Position numbers and translations under genes: made by a program. Below, piece after piece: positions 1 to 6,819 of a stretch of DNA of 9,071 nt. Source of the DNA: Syntrophomonadaceae bacterium (lineage in GTDB: Bacteria > Bacillota > Syntrophomonadia > Syntrophomonadales > Syntrophomonadaceae); the NCBI GenBank assembly GCA_028698695.1, contig JAQVWB010000034.1, positions 3,204-12,274 on the forward strand. Direction: 5' to 3'. The notes below the pieces were generated by a model. That model saw only the letters and a program-made list of their open reading frames with translations, ran no database searches and was not told the origin of the DNA. The number at the start of each line of letters is the position of its first letter. The stretch's first letter is position 1.

Positions 1-57
1 TACTCCCAGCTTAATTCCAAACGCTGATACTCCAACATAATCAGGTATTATTCCCAC
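1..57 (-). CDS. 5' end of an unrecognised gene, cut by the window edge
   Basis: An open frame runs off the left edge. Its visible product begins MGIIPDYVGVSAFGIKLGV if it starts at the GTG at 57-55; an in-frame ATG (66-64) and TTG (63-61) lie just upstream. I prefer the GTG because AAAGGA sits about 8 bases before it, whereas it nearly abuts the ATG and TTG. The composition looks protein-like, with a Gly-rich hydrophobic start. A good sigma-A promoter (107-135) points into it, which supports a real gene separately transcribed from rdgB upstream. The family cannot be named from 19 residues. Confidence 0.5.
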   Translation of the reverse strand, partial: MGIIPDYVGVSAFGIKLGV

Positions 58-84
58 AGTCAACATCCTTTACATATGAAACTA

Positions 85-99
85 GGTTATTAATTAACC
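85..99. repeat. Small inverted repeat at the predicted transcription start
   Basis: GGTTA and TAACC arms flank a five-base centre (TTAAT). It begins about seven bases downstream of the -10 box of the minus-strand promoter at 107-135, so it covers roughly the +1 region and early leader. That is a common place for a repressor operator, but the arms are short and AT-rich and chance is possible. Confidence 0.3.
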
Positions 100-106
100 C
101 CTACCA

Positions 107-135
107 AATATAGCGCATATCTATAATGGTTTCAA
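107..135 (-). promoter_or_regulatory. Sigma-A type promoter for the left-edge gene
   Basis: On the minus strand TTGAAA (135-130) and TATATT (112-107) are separated by exactly 17 bases. Each hexamer matches the housekeeping consensus at 5 of 6 positions. Transcription would start near base 100, giving a leader of about 40 bases before the GTG start. This makes the left-edge gene independent of the murI-rph-rdgB group upstream. Confidence 0.65.
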
Positions 136-222
136 GAACATCGCTTCATTTTAATCATGAATACATTCCGATTTTTTACATTTATCTATTAACGGAAAAA
201 CTGCAATCCTCATAAATAACGC

Positions 223-822
223 CTATTCGCCTATTCTGGAAATAAGAACCGGTTTCATTCGGTTCAGCGCCTTGCCACGATGGCTGATTAAGTTTTTTTC
301 CTGGCGCGATAACTGGGCCATACTTTGGTTATACCCCCGGGGCATAAACAACGGGTCATAGCCAAATCCCTGTTCACCAACTGGTTGCCGGAGAATAATG
401 CCCTCGCAATAATCCTCAACCACCAGGGTTTCTCCTTCGGGGGTACTTAATGCCATGCAACACATAAACCGGGCAGTTCTTTCCGGTTCATCTATATCTT
501 TCATTAAATCCAACAATTTTTGATTATTATCTTCATCGCTGGCTTCTGCACCGGCAAATCGGGCTGAATATATTCCCGGTTGCCCATTTAATGCATCCAC
601 TACTAATCCGGAATCATCAGCCAAGCACCAGTAACCGGTAGCTTTTGCTGTCTCACGCGCCTTTTTTTCCGCATTCTCCTGAAAAGTATTGCCGTCCTCA
701 ACCACTTCCGGTAATGATGGTATATCATGCAGATTTATAACGGAAATACTTATATCATTCAGCATTTCCTGTAACTCCATTTTCTTGCCCTCATTACGGG
801 TTGCCAGCAATAGAGTCTTCAT
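223..822 (-). CDS. rdgB: XTP/dITP pyrophosphatase (non-canonical purine NTPase, RdgB/HAM1 family)
   Basis: A cytosolic house-cleaning enzyme that hydrolyses ITP, dITP and XTP to the monophosphate and pyrophosphate, keeping deaminated purines out of DNA and RNA. The 199-residue product has the full family layout: the N-terminal nucleotide-binding ATRNEGKK (residues 8-15), ADDSGLVVDALNGQPGIYSA near 67-86 with the metal-binding and catalytic acidic residues, FGYDPLF near 151-157 and SHRGKAL near 179-185. Length is normal. The ATG at 822 has GGGAG six bases upstream. The first 29 bases lie inside the 3' end of rph, implying translational coupling; rph-rdgB adjacency is common in Firmicutes. No clear intrinsic terminator follows. 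Confidence 0.96.
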   Translation of the reverse strand: MKTLLLATRNEGKKMELQEMLNDISISVINLHDIPSLPEVVEDGNTFQENAEKKARETAKATGYWCLADDSGLVVDALNGQPGIYSARFAGAEASDEDNNQKLLDLMKDIDEPERTARFMCCMALSTPEGETLVVEDYCEGIILRQPVGEQGFGYDPLFMPRGYNQSMAQLSRQEKNLISHRGKALNRMKPVLISRIGE

Positions 823-1543
823 AAAGCTCTCCCAACACTGATTTTTGTATCGTAATTAATTCCTGAATTCCTTTTTCAGCTAATTGCAACAGAGTATCCA
901 ATTCGTCTCTGTCAAAAGGCTCATTTTCAGCTGTACCCTGAATTTCTACAAATTTACCTTTACCAGTCATAACCACATTCATATCGACATCAGCCTGAGA
1001 ATCTTCCACATATTCCAAATCCAAAATTGGCACTCCCTGCAAAATCCCCACACTGATGGCTGCTACATAATCAGTTAAAGGAATGCTTTCCAATATTCCT
1101 TCTGCTTTCATTTTTTGCAGAGCCAGCCCTAAAGCAATAAAACTGCCGGTAATAGAAGCAGTACGAGTTCCGCCATCTGCCTGGATTACATCACAATCTA
1201 TCCAGATAGTTCTTTCACCCAATTTATTCAGGTCAACTACTGCGCGTAAGGATCTACCAATCAATCGTTGAATTTCGGATGTCCTTCCGGTAACTTTGCC
1301 ACGTGCTGCTTCCCGTGGTGTTCTGGTCCCGGTTGAAGACGGTAATAGTGAATACTCCGCAGTTACCCAGCCTGACCCGGTTCCTTTTAAAAATGAAGGT
1401 ACTTTGTCCTCAATCATAGCTGAACATAAAACCCTGGTATCACCTGATTCAATTAAAACTGACCCATTGGGGTGTTTTATGAATCCGGGAGTAACCTTTA
1501 CCTCCCTCATCTCATCTTTTCTCCGGCTATTTGGTCTTATCAT
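794..1543 (-). CDS. rph: Ribonuclease PH
   Basis: A phosphate-dependent 3'-to-5' exoribonuclease that trims the 3' ends of tRNA precursors, acting as a hexameric ring in the cytosol. The 249-residue product starts with the typical RPNSRRKDEMR and shows the phosphorolytic core: SGWVTAEYSLLP, then TPREAARGKVTGRTSEIQRL (residues about 75-94, with the phosphate-site arginines), and DCDVIQADGGTRTASITG (about 116-133). Length is normal and no conserved block is broken. The ATG at 1543 is preceded by GGAGGGG at about six bases. It lies 57 bases downstream of murI and overlaps rdgB by 29 bases. No terminator is visible between murI and rph, so the three are probably one transcript. Confidence 0.97.
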   Translation of the reverse strand: MIRPNSRRKDEMREVKVTPGFIKHPNGSVLIESGDTRVLCSAMIEDKVPSFLKGTGSGWVTAEYSLLPSSTGTRTPREAARGKVTGRTSEIQRLIGRSLRAVVDLNKLGERTIWIDCDVIQADGGTRTASITGSFIALGLALQKMKAEGILESIPLTDYVAAISVGILQGVPILDLEYVEDSQADVDMNVVMTGKGKFVEIQGTAENEPFDRDELDTLLQLAEKGIQELITIQKSVLGELYEDSIAGNP

Positions 1544-1600
1544 TTTACCCCTCCATCTATTATTAATCCCAATTACGTCGACAAAGGTATTCTGCTTTGC

Positions 1601-2404
1601 CTAACATTGCATTTCCACCTGACTTACCAGGGTAATCATATCCCCCAGCAATAACCTTCCTACATTATAAAATGATGAATCGTCCCCGCTAACAACAAAT
1701 TCCCGGTGGGGAGCACTCTTTGCATCATTTAACAAGTCTCGCTTTTGCAGATAATCTTTTAATTCAGTTACCGTTTCCAAAGAGGGATCAATTACTGTAA
1801 CTCCCGACCCGGCGCATTCGCTGATAACAGCGGATAAAAAAGGATAATGCGTACAACCCAGTACTATAGTATCTACTCCAGCCTGCAAAAGCGGTTGCAA
1901 GTATTCCTGCACTATGTTGCTGACTTCTGTTCCCTGCAGTTGACCTGATTCCACGAGGGGAACAAATCGTGGACAGGCTACTTCATAAACCTGGGCCTGG
2001 GATTGTAGTTCAATGATCTGGCGGGAATAGGATTTACTGTTTACTGAAGCTTGCGTAGCCATTACTCCAATCTTTCCGTTACGCGTCGTTCTGATAGCTG
2101 CCCGGGAGGCTGGATTCACTACCCCCAAAAGTGGAATATTATATTGATTATGCATTTGCGGAACGGTTATGGAAGAATGAGTTCCACAAGCAACCACGAT
2201 AGCCTTGACCTTATGTCCCAGCAAATATTCTACTATATATTGAGCATAGCTCATTAATTGCTGCGGTGATTTATTGCCGTAAGGCAAGTGAGCCGTATCT
2301 CCAAAATAAATAAAGCTTTCTCCCGGAAGCTGTTCAACCATGGTTTTTATTACCGTTAAACCTCCAACGCCTGAGTCAAACACTCCTATAGGGTTATTTT
2401 TCAT
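1601..2404 (-). CDS. murI: Glutamate racemase
   Basis: Interconverts L- and D-glutamate by a cofactor-independent two-base mechanism, supplying D-Glu for peptidoglycan. With the start at ATG 2404 the product is 267 residues, normal for the family. Key parts are GVFDSGVGGLTV at the N-terminus (Asp10, Ser11), YFGDTAHLPYG, the first catalytic Cys73 in VVACGTHSS, and the second, Cys184, in VLGCTHYPF. I prefer ATG 2404 over the in-frame GTG 2413 because GAGGTG ends six bases before the ATG. The loop after Cys73 reads CGTHS rather than the common CNTAS, so Asn is replaced by Gly; the rest of the fold looks intact. It is likely the first gene of the murI-rph-rdgB group; I see no convincing promoter in the 2405-2511 gap. 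Confidence 0.95.
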   Translation of the reverse strand: MKNNPIGVFDSGVGGLTVIKTMVEQLPGESFIYFGDTAHLPYGNKSPQQLMSYAQYIVEYLLGHKVKAIVVACGTHSSITVPQMHNQYNIPLLGVVNPASRAAIRTTRNGKIGVMATQASVNSKSYSRQIIELQSQAQVYEVACPRFVPLVESGQLQGTEVSNIVQEYLQPLLQAGVDTIVLGCTHYPFLSAVISECAGSGVTVIDPSLETVTELKDYLQKRDLLNDAKSAPHREFVVSGDDSSFYNVGRLLLGDMITLVSQVEMQC

Positions 2405-2500
2405 TGCATGCACCTCATTAATAATAAGCTGGTAGTTTAATATACAATAATAAATGTATCACTTTTATATGATATATTCCATATTCTGCACCACTGCAGA

Positions 2501-2540
2501 CAATAAAATAAGGGGAGTAGCAAACTAATTCTACTCCCCA
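2501..2540 (-). terminator. Intrinsic terminator after the GerMN lipoprotein gene
   Basis: A perfect 9-bp stem, GGGGAGTAG (2512-2520) and CTACTCCCC (2531-2539), encloses a ten-base loop. Read on the minus strand it is followed by TTATTTTATT. On the plus strand the flank is not T-rich, so orientation is clear. It sits about 27 bases past the GerMN stop codon and isolates that gene from murI. Confidence 0.85.
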
Positions 2541-2566
2541 CTTATGGTTTGTACATAAAAAAACTT

Positions 2567-3172
2567 TTAAATATTGGCAGAGGTCGATAAAGGTTTAGAA
2601 ATATCAACATATTCACCTATTGCAGTTACTGGCTGACCTTCAATCATAAAAGATATCTGCTCAACGGAAGGAAACTGTCCTAATGTTTTAATTATTGCAC
2701 TTATCATCAGTTTTTCCTCATCAGCATTTTTAATTCCTGTGGCCTCTTTGCTCAAATCAATAATACATAATCCTTCCGGTTTAATATTTATATCTCTTAA
2801 TCTTGTTCCTTCAGGTGCTATTGCTAAATACTCATCGGTCTGAGGTCCTTTAAACAACTCCTGCAAGGTTTTTCGTGCCATTCCTTCCTGTTTGGGGATC
2901 ATCCTTTTTTCCACCATCAGTTTATTACCTTCAGGCCCAATAAAATATAATAACACTTCCCTCATTTCATCGCTTTCAGCAACCATATCATTATTAACAA
3001 CAACCGGAGTATCCACCGAGGCAGTTTTATCAACTGGTTGTTTCGGTAACAAATTTACCAGATCCTTTAAACTTTTCACATTCTCTACCTTTTCATTGGG
3101 CTGACATCCTCCACTTACGAGGCAGACGGCCAGTACCATAATTGCAATAGAAATAATTAATTTTTGACTCAT
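2567..3172 (-). CDS. GerMN-domain lipoprotein
   Basis: A 201-residue predicted surface lipoprotein. Residues 1-22 form a signal peptide with basic start and hydrophobic core, ending SGG-Cys23, a slightly loose lipobox. A low-complexity, charged linker follows to about residue 70. A single GerMN domain then spans about 72-190, with the pattern LLYFIGPEGNKLMVEKR, PEGTRLRDINI, an IIDLSKEA strand and a final SVEQISFMIEGQ. GerMN domains occur in the spore germination protein GerM and in other envelope proteins; their molecular role is not well defined, so germination is a guess here. The ATG at 3172 has GGAGGG about nine bases upstream. Terminators on both sides (3255-3287 and 2501-2540) make it monocistronic. 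Confidence 0.85.
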   Translation of the reverse strand: MSQKLIISIAIMVLAVCLVSGGCQPNEKVENVKSLKDLVNLLPKQPVDKTASVDTPVVVNNDMVAESDEMREVLLYFIGPEGNKLMVEKRMIPKQEGMARKTLQELFKGPQTDEYLAIAPEGTRLRDINIKPEGLCIIDLSKEATGIKNADEEKLMISAIIKTLGQFPSVEQISFMIEGQPVTAIGEYVDISKPLSTSANI

Positions 3173-3249
3173 ATTTTAAAGCCCTCCTACAAGTTCCTTT
3201 TCTATGCTTACGAAGCTCGTCTTTTTTTTATGCTATTTTTATTTAAAAA

Positions 3250-3290
3250 CAAGCAAAAAAAGGCGAGTACCAAAAACCGATACTCGCTTA
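3250..3290 (-). terminator. Intrinsic terminator after the chelatase-like operon
   Basis: Arms GCGAGTA (3263-3269) and TACTCGC (3281-3287) form a 7-bp stem with an 11-base loop. On the minus strand the stem runs directly into a run of seven T residues. It lies about 56 bases past the VWA gene stop codon. A second short hairpin, GCAAACA/TGTTTGC (3310-3316/3320-3326), precedes it without a U-run. Confidence 0.85.
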
Positions 3291-3345
3291 TGAAGGAGGA
3301 GCTATTTTAGCAAACATACTGTTTGCCAATCTGCTTATAAAATTC

Positions 3346-5118
3346 TTACGCCCGATTATTTTTTAACATTGATTTTTTCTCTGCCCGTACAATATTTATT
3401 AAATTATCCCGGTTCAAATCATCTACCGTATATAAAATTCCCTCTGCCCGTTCAGCCAGTTTTTCCAAATATAGATGATTGGATTCCACTCCTATACAAA
3501 TAAATCTTATATTAGCTTCAGGAATCTGTGCAGCCGCCTCCAAAGCATCTACTTTAGCATCCAGAGTCCACAGAGGTGTATTAGGTACTCCATCAGTTAT
3601 CAAAACCATCAGCGGGTTACGCACCCGGCTTTCTTTAACTAGATTTACTGCAGTTACGATCCCGTCTGCCATTGGAGTTAGTCCAGCCGGACTAACAGTG
3701 GCCAGCCCTTTACGTAAAATCTGCTGATTACGCGTAAAAGGAACTACCACCCTGCTGCTGCGTTCCTGAAAAGTAACTACCGCTACCTTTTCCTTGCCGG
3801 TCAATAACAAATGCTCGGCCAGATAACAGGCTGCCTGACGCTTGTCTCCCGCCATACTTCCACTGGCATCTATTACCAGACAAACATCAATGGGAATATA
3901 ACTCTTTTTTTCATAGTAATGAAGATCTGAGCGTTTTATCGCTAAGCCACTTTCCCCGCGTAAAAACGAATTCTTTTTCGCCTGAATAATAGTCTCGGGA
4001 ACAGCCAAATCACCCGACCAGGTACCATCCCTGTTATTACGGGTTTTATTACGATTCGTAAATTCTACCTGGCTGCTCTGGTTTTCCAACTTGCCCATTT
4101 TTTTGAATCTGCTGGTCCCCCCTGCGGGGGCTTTCCTCATATTACGCCTTATTTCAGTTTCCAGTTCACATTTGTGATTAATGATGAAATCAGTCAGCTT
4201 TAATCCTTGTTTGGTAAGAACCGTACCCATCGGAGTTTCCTTTAGAACACTCAATTCTTTGAGTTCCTCAACATAGTGTTCTACATCACCCCATTTTTTC
4301 TTTTGTTGATCAATTCCCTTGCGTTTGAAAATGTTGGTACTATAGCTCTCCATGAAATCCTGAATTTCTTCGACCCCGCCGAACTTTTCAGCCAGTTTCA
4401 AAATTAACTGATTAACATTTTCCTTTTCCGGTAATGCTGTAGCATGTTGACCTCTTAGTTTTTTCCAGGGTAACTTTAGATATCCGGCAAAGCTTTCTTC
4501 CTGTTGTTTTTGCTTACCATGAATAATATTCTTAACCTTGCCTAATTCGACTTCAGATAATAATATAACTTCCTCAATTGCCTCAACCAAAACATATACT
4601 AAAGCATACTCATCCCGGTTTAGCCTGGCCAGAACATGAACATGATCCTTGCCTTCTTCGCCTTCCAGATAAGGGTGTAAATTCCCTTGATATAGCTCAT
4701 ATACCGTACCCTTGCCAACGCTGGTAGTAACGAAAATCTTATTGGTATACTCAATTACCATTTTGAATCGTTCGTCTTCGGCATACTGTAGTTGGGGATC
4801 TTTTTCCAGAAAGTGTTTATCCAAAGCCGCAAATATCGCCCGGGCTACATCACGCGGATCAATTTCACCAGGTTTATGATAAGTATCAATGTGTACTACC
4901 TGGTCGGTATCAACAAAATCAAGATAGGTTTTGCCTGCATCACGATTTAATAAAATTTTAATTTGGCCTTTAATTCTTCTTTCCGGCATACGTGCATGAG
5001 CCTTACGGCTAACTACCGTACTTTCACCCAAGCGGACGCCCTGATCCTGACCAAAATACAGTCCCAAATAATTACCAACTGCAGCAGCTTTATCGATATT
5101 TATGCGTTCATTGGACAA
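3346..5118 (-). CDS. VWA-domain protein, Mg-chelatase subunit D-like
   Basis: A 590-residue predicted cytosolic protein, the likely partner of the AAA+ ATPase encoded 23 bases upstream. The C-terminal VWA domain (about 409-585) has a complete MIDAS metal site: DASGS (Asp417, Ser419, Ser421), Thr481 in GLTPMADG, and Asp509 in ITDGVPN. In chelatase and MoxR systems such a domain docks on the ATPase ring and links it to the substrate protein. The first 400 or so residues match nothing I can name. They are charged, with Lys-rich stretches around 200-225 and 265-350, and lack the degenerate AAA+ module of photosynthetic ChlD/BchD. The start is TTG at 5118, chosen because GGGGGG ends about seven bases before it and no in-frame ATG fits as well. 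The gene ends at a strong terminator. Confidence 0.85.
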   Translation of the reverse strand: MSNERINIDKAAAVGNYLGLYFGQDQGVRLGESTVVSRKAHARMPERRIKGQIKILLNRDAGKTYLDFVDTDQVVHIDTYHKPGEIDPRDVARAIFAALDKHFLEKDPQLQYAEDERFKMVIEYTNKIFVTTSVGKGTVYELYQGNLHPYLEGEEGKDHVHVLARLNRDEYALVYVLVEAIEEVILLSEVELGKVKNIIHGKQKQQEESFAGYLKLPWKKLRGQHATALPEKENVNQLILKLAEKFGGVEEIQDFMESYSTNIFKRKGIDQQKKKWGDVEHYVEELKELSVLKETPMGTVLTKQGLKLTDFIINHKCELETEIRRNMRKAPAGGTSRFKKMGKLENQSSQVEFTNRNKTRNNRDGTWSGDLAVPETIIQAKKNSFLRGESGLAIKRSDLHYYEKKSYIPIDVCLVIDASGSMAGDKRQAACYLAEHLLLTGKEKVAVVTFQERSSRVVVPFTRNQQILRKGLATVSPAGLTPMADGIVTAVNLVKESRVRNPLMVLITDGVPNTPLWTLDAKVDALEAAAQIPEANIRFICIGVESNHLYLEKLAERAEGILYTVDDLNRDNLINIVRAEKKSMLKNNRA

Positions 5119-5141
5119 GACGACACCCCCCTGTATCCAAA

Positions 5142-6377
5142 TTACATGTCTTTAGGGGTAAGCGTTTTTTCAGTATTAATTAATTCCGATCTATTCATTT
5201 CTTTAACAGGACGGGCACTGCTGGGGAAATAATCAACATCTTCTTCGTTGTCTTTTTTACCCTTGTTTTTACGACTCTTGAAGTTTAGAATTCCATCTTT
5301 AGCAGTCCTGGCATCCGTCTCATTAATCATTCTAACCAGTGTGTCACCATCAACACGGTGTTTTAAAACCAGTGGTAGCATATCAGTAACATCATTGATT
5401 AAAACTTTATCACGTCCCCTGACGATGCTATGCAATACAGCACCCTGTTGCATTGCTTCTATGGCTCTTATACTCTCCAGATTATGTTTAATATAAAGCC
5501 GGGCAATATAATTGCGAAGGAAATCCGGCAAATCAGTATTTTCATACTGGTTGCCCCATTTAACCATATTTTCGCGCAATGCATTGTTAGCCGCTTCATC
5601 ACTGTCACTTATTTGATTTGACTTTGATTGGCGAATTTTATATGCATGGGAATTTTCCTTTAACATTTGGGCCAGTATGTCAACTGAGTCTGGTCTGCCC
5701 ATATAGCAAACCATATCAAACCGGTCTGACAACTGACGACGAATCTCTTCCAATGGTCCCGGGTCTTCGTCTGGATTGGATGCTGCCCAAACTGACACGC
5801 TTACCTTAACTTCCACTACCGGAAGTCCGGCCTCTTCAATTTGAATATGACCAGGCTTATTACCCATTACATCCAGAAGAATATCAGTAATTTCAGGGGA
5901 AGTATCTGCCAGTCGGTTTATCTCATCTACAAATAGTATGCCACGATGAGCCTGGGGTATAAGACCTGGTAATAACCTTGCCTCCGGTTTGTCGGTATCA
6001 GTCAATTTACCAATATCAATACTGCCTGCAACTGTCCCTACCTTTGCAGAATGGGATATTTCCAAAAAGGGCATAGGTATATCTTCTACACCAATCTGCT
6101 CAATTTCTTCCCTGGACAAATCTCTGTGGTGAGGACAATGTGGTGCATTTGGATCACAATTATAAACGCATCCCTTAATCCGAGTTATATCGGGGAGAAT
6201 ACCTCGCGCTGCCCGCATAATAGTCGTTTTACCTGTCCCTCTGAGACCTTCTGCATGAACATGGAGGGGCTCACCAACATAACTGGAGACGATGGACATC
6301 ATAACCAACTCAAACAACGCTTCATTACCTTCATATCTCTCTAGCTTACTAAATGGTATCATGCACATCACTTCCAT
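5142..6377 (-). CDS. AAA+ ATPase, Mg-chelatase subunit I-like
   Basis: A 411-residue ATPase expected to form a hexameric ring that drives remodelling with the VWA partner. Numbering from 6377: Walker A GLRGTGKTT (44-52), Walker B GILFVDEIN (146-154), sensor-1 Asn201 in AASNPDED, and the conserved RRQLSDRFD (213-221). After Walker A comes a Cys/His cluster, Cys70, Cys74, His80, Cys81, His83 and His84, that could bind a metal or iron-sulphur cluster. The C-terminal tail (about 365-411) is charged and probably disordered. The start is ambiguous: ATG 6377 has GGAG too close, ATG 6368 has it at 11 bases, and ATG 6362 has GGAAG at 8 bases and would begin directly with MIPFSKLERYEG. The last two look best. 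No cobN/bchH-type large subunit is present in the window. Confidence 0.88.
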   Translation of the reverse strand: MEVMCMIPFSKLERYEGNEALFELVMMSIVSSYVGEPLHVHAEGLRGTGKTTIMRAARGILPDITRIKGCVYNCDPNAPHCPHHRDLSREEIEQIGVEDIPMPFLEISHSAKVGTVAGSIDIGKLTDTDKPEARLLPGLIPQAHRGILFVDEINRLADTSPEITDILLDVMGNKPGHIQIEEAGLPVVEVKVSVSVWAASNPDEDPGPLEEIRRQLSDRFDMVCYMGRPDSVDILAQMLKENSHAYKIRQSKSNQISDSDEAANNALRENMVKWGNQYENTDLPDFLRNYIARLYIKHNLESIRAIEAMQQGAVLHSIVRGRDKVLINDVTDMLPLVLKHRVDGDTLVRMINETDARTAKDGILNFKSRKNKGKKDNEEDVDYFPSSARPVKEMNRSELINTEKTLTPKDM

Positions 6378-6492
6378 CTCTCCAGGCTGGAAACCAAGTT
6401 TCCTTTACCTGTATATTATCCGATTTTTTTATACCATCGTAATATTCACCGTTTTTATTCCGATCCCCTGCATAACAGACGGCGATATTAAT
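6349..6492 (-). CDS. Possible small ORF with a non-AUG (ATT) start, overlapping the AAA+ gene
   Basis: A 47-codon frame runs from ATT (6492-6490) to TAG (6351-6349), overlapping the AAA+ gene start by up to 29 bases. The predicted peptide is hydrophilic and aromatic, including GEYYDGIKKSDNIQVKETWF and PAWRDGSDVHDTI, with a single Cys. An in-frame TAA lies just upstream, and the only ATG/GTG/TTG in frame is a GTG seven codons before the stop, so translation would need an ATT start. A strong GGGAGGG (6511-6505) lies 12 bases before it, longer than ideal. It could be a real leader peptide coupled to the ATPase gene, a decayed gene, or chance. I recognise no family. Confidence 0.22.
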   Translation of the reverse strand: MNIAVCYAGDRNKNGEYYDGIKKSDNIQVKETWFPAWRDGSDVHDTI

Positions 6493-6511
6493 GTATTAAT
6501 TTTACCCTCCC

Positions 6512-6527
6512 TTCAAATATATTCGAA
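6512..6527. repeat. Near-perfect palindrome upstream of the AAA+/VWA operon
   Basis: TTCAAATATATTCGAA is a 16-base palindrome with one mismatched pair. It lies about 135 bases upstream of the AAA+ gene and directly before the GGGAGGG of the possible small ORF. It may be an operator; AT-rich palindromes also arise by chance. Confidence 0.3.
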
Positions 6528-6545
6528 AACGTTCTTTCTTCCTAG

Positions 6546-6570
6546 AATCACTATAAACCATTTTGTGATT
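6546..6570. repeat. Inverted repeat AATCAC-N13-GTGATT
   Basis: Perfect 6-bp arms at 6546-6551 and 6565-6570 flank a TATA-like segment. On the minus strand TATAGT just inside the repeat resembles a -10 box, but no good -35 is seen 17 bases upstream. It could be a regulator site over the operon promoter. With 6585-6601 and 6512-6527 it makes three inverted repeats within 90 bases. Confidence 0.3.
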
Positions 6571-6584
6571 TTTTTCTCTATATT

Positions 6585-6601
6585 TGCAACGATTGGTTGC
6601 A
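6585..6601. repeat. Inverted repeat TGCAAC-N5-GTTGCA
   Basis: Perfect 6-bp arms at 6585-6590 and 6596-6601 around GATTG give a 17-base dyad of typical helix-turn-helix operator size. A further short palindrome, TGCACTGCA, lies at 6616-6624. Both are in the 6378-6819 gap between the LytTR gene and the AAA+ gene; apart from these repeats, the possible small ORF and the terminator at 6665-6707, I see nothing else there. Confidence 0.35.
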
Positions 6602-6664
6602 TATATTGGATAGTTTGCACTGCACCGATACTTACATAACTTTTTTATGGTTCCTCTGATTGTG

Positions 6665-6707
6665 TATAAATAAAAGGAAAGGCTTTTTTATACAAATGCC
6701 TATCCTT
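6665..6707 (-). terminator. Intrinsic terminator after the LytTR regulator gene
   Basis: Arms AAGGAAAGGC (6674-6683) and GCCTATCCTT (6698-6707) pair over 10 bp with one mismatch around a 14-base loop. On the minus strand the stem is followed by TTATTTAT. It lies about 110 bases past the regulator's stop codon. This implies the AAA+/VWA operon uses its own promoter. Confidence 0.6.
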
Positions 6708-6819
6708 CAATATTTCTTATCTTCTTACATCCTATTTTCTTATCGTAGTATGTCACTAACTATGGCACCATTTAGTCGTATATTACGTCTATTCATCACT
6801 TTATGGGATATATCCGGCA

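Noticed and set aside
167..197. TTCCG/CGGAA hairpin as a terminator for rdgB
   Set aside because: The stem is only 5 bp with a loop of about 20 bases and lacks a U-run after it on the minus strand.
884..1604. Plus-strand open frames across rph
   Set aside because: They run opposite to a complete, well-conserved rph gene, lack family motifs and ribosome sites, and are shadows.
3346..6377. Chlorophyll biosynthesis Mg-chelatase ChlI/ChlD
   Set aside because: No large subunit or other pigment gene is present, and the VWA protein's N-terminal part does not look like ChlD.
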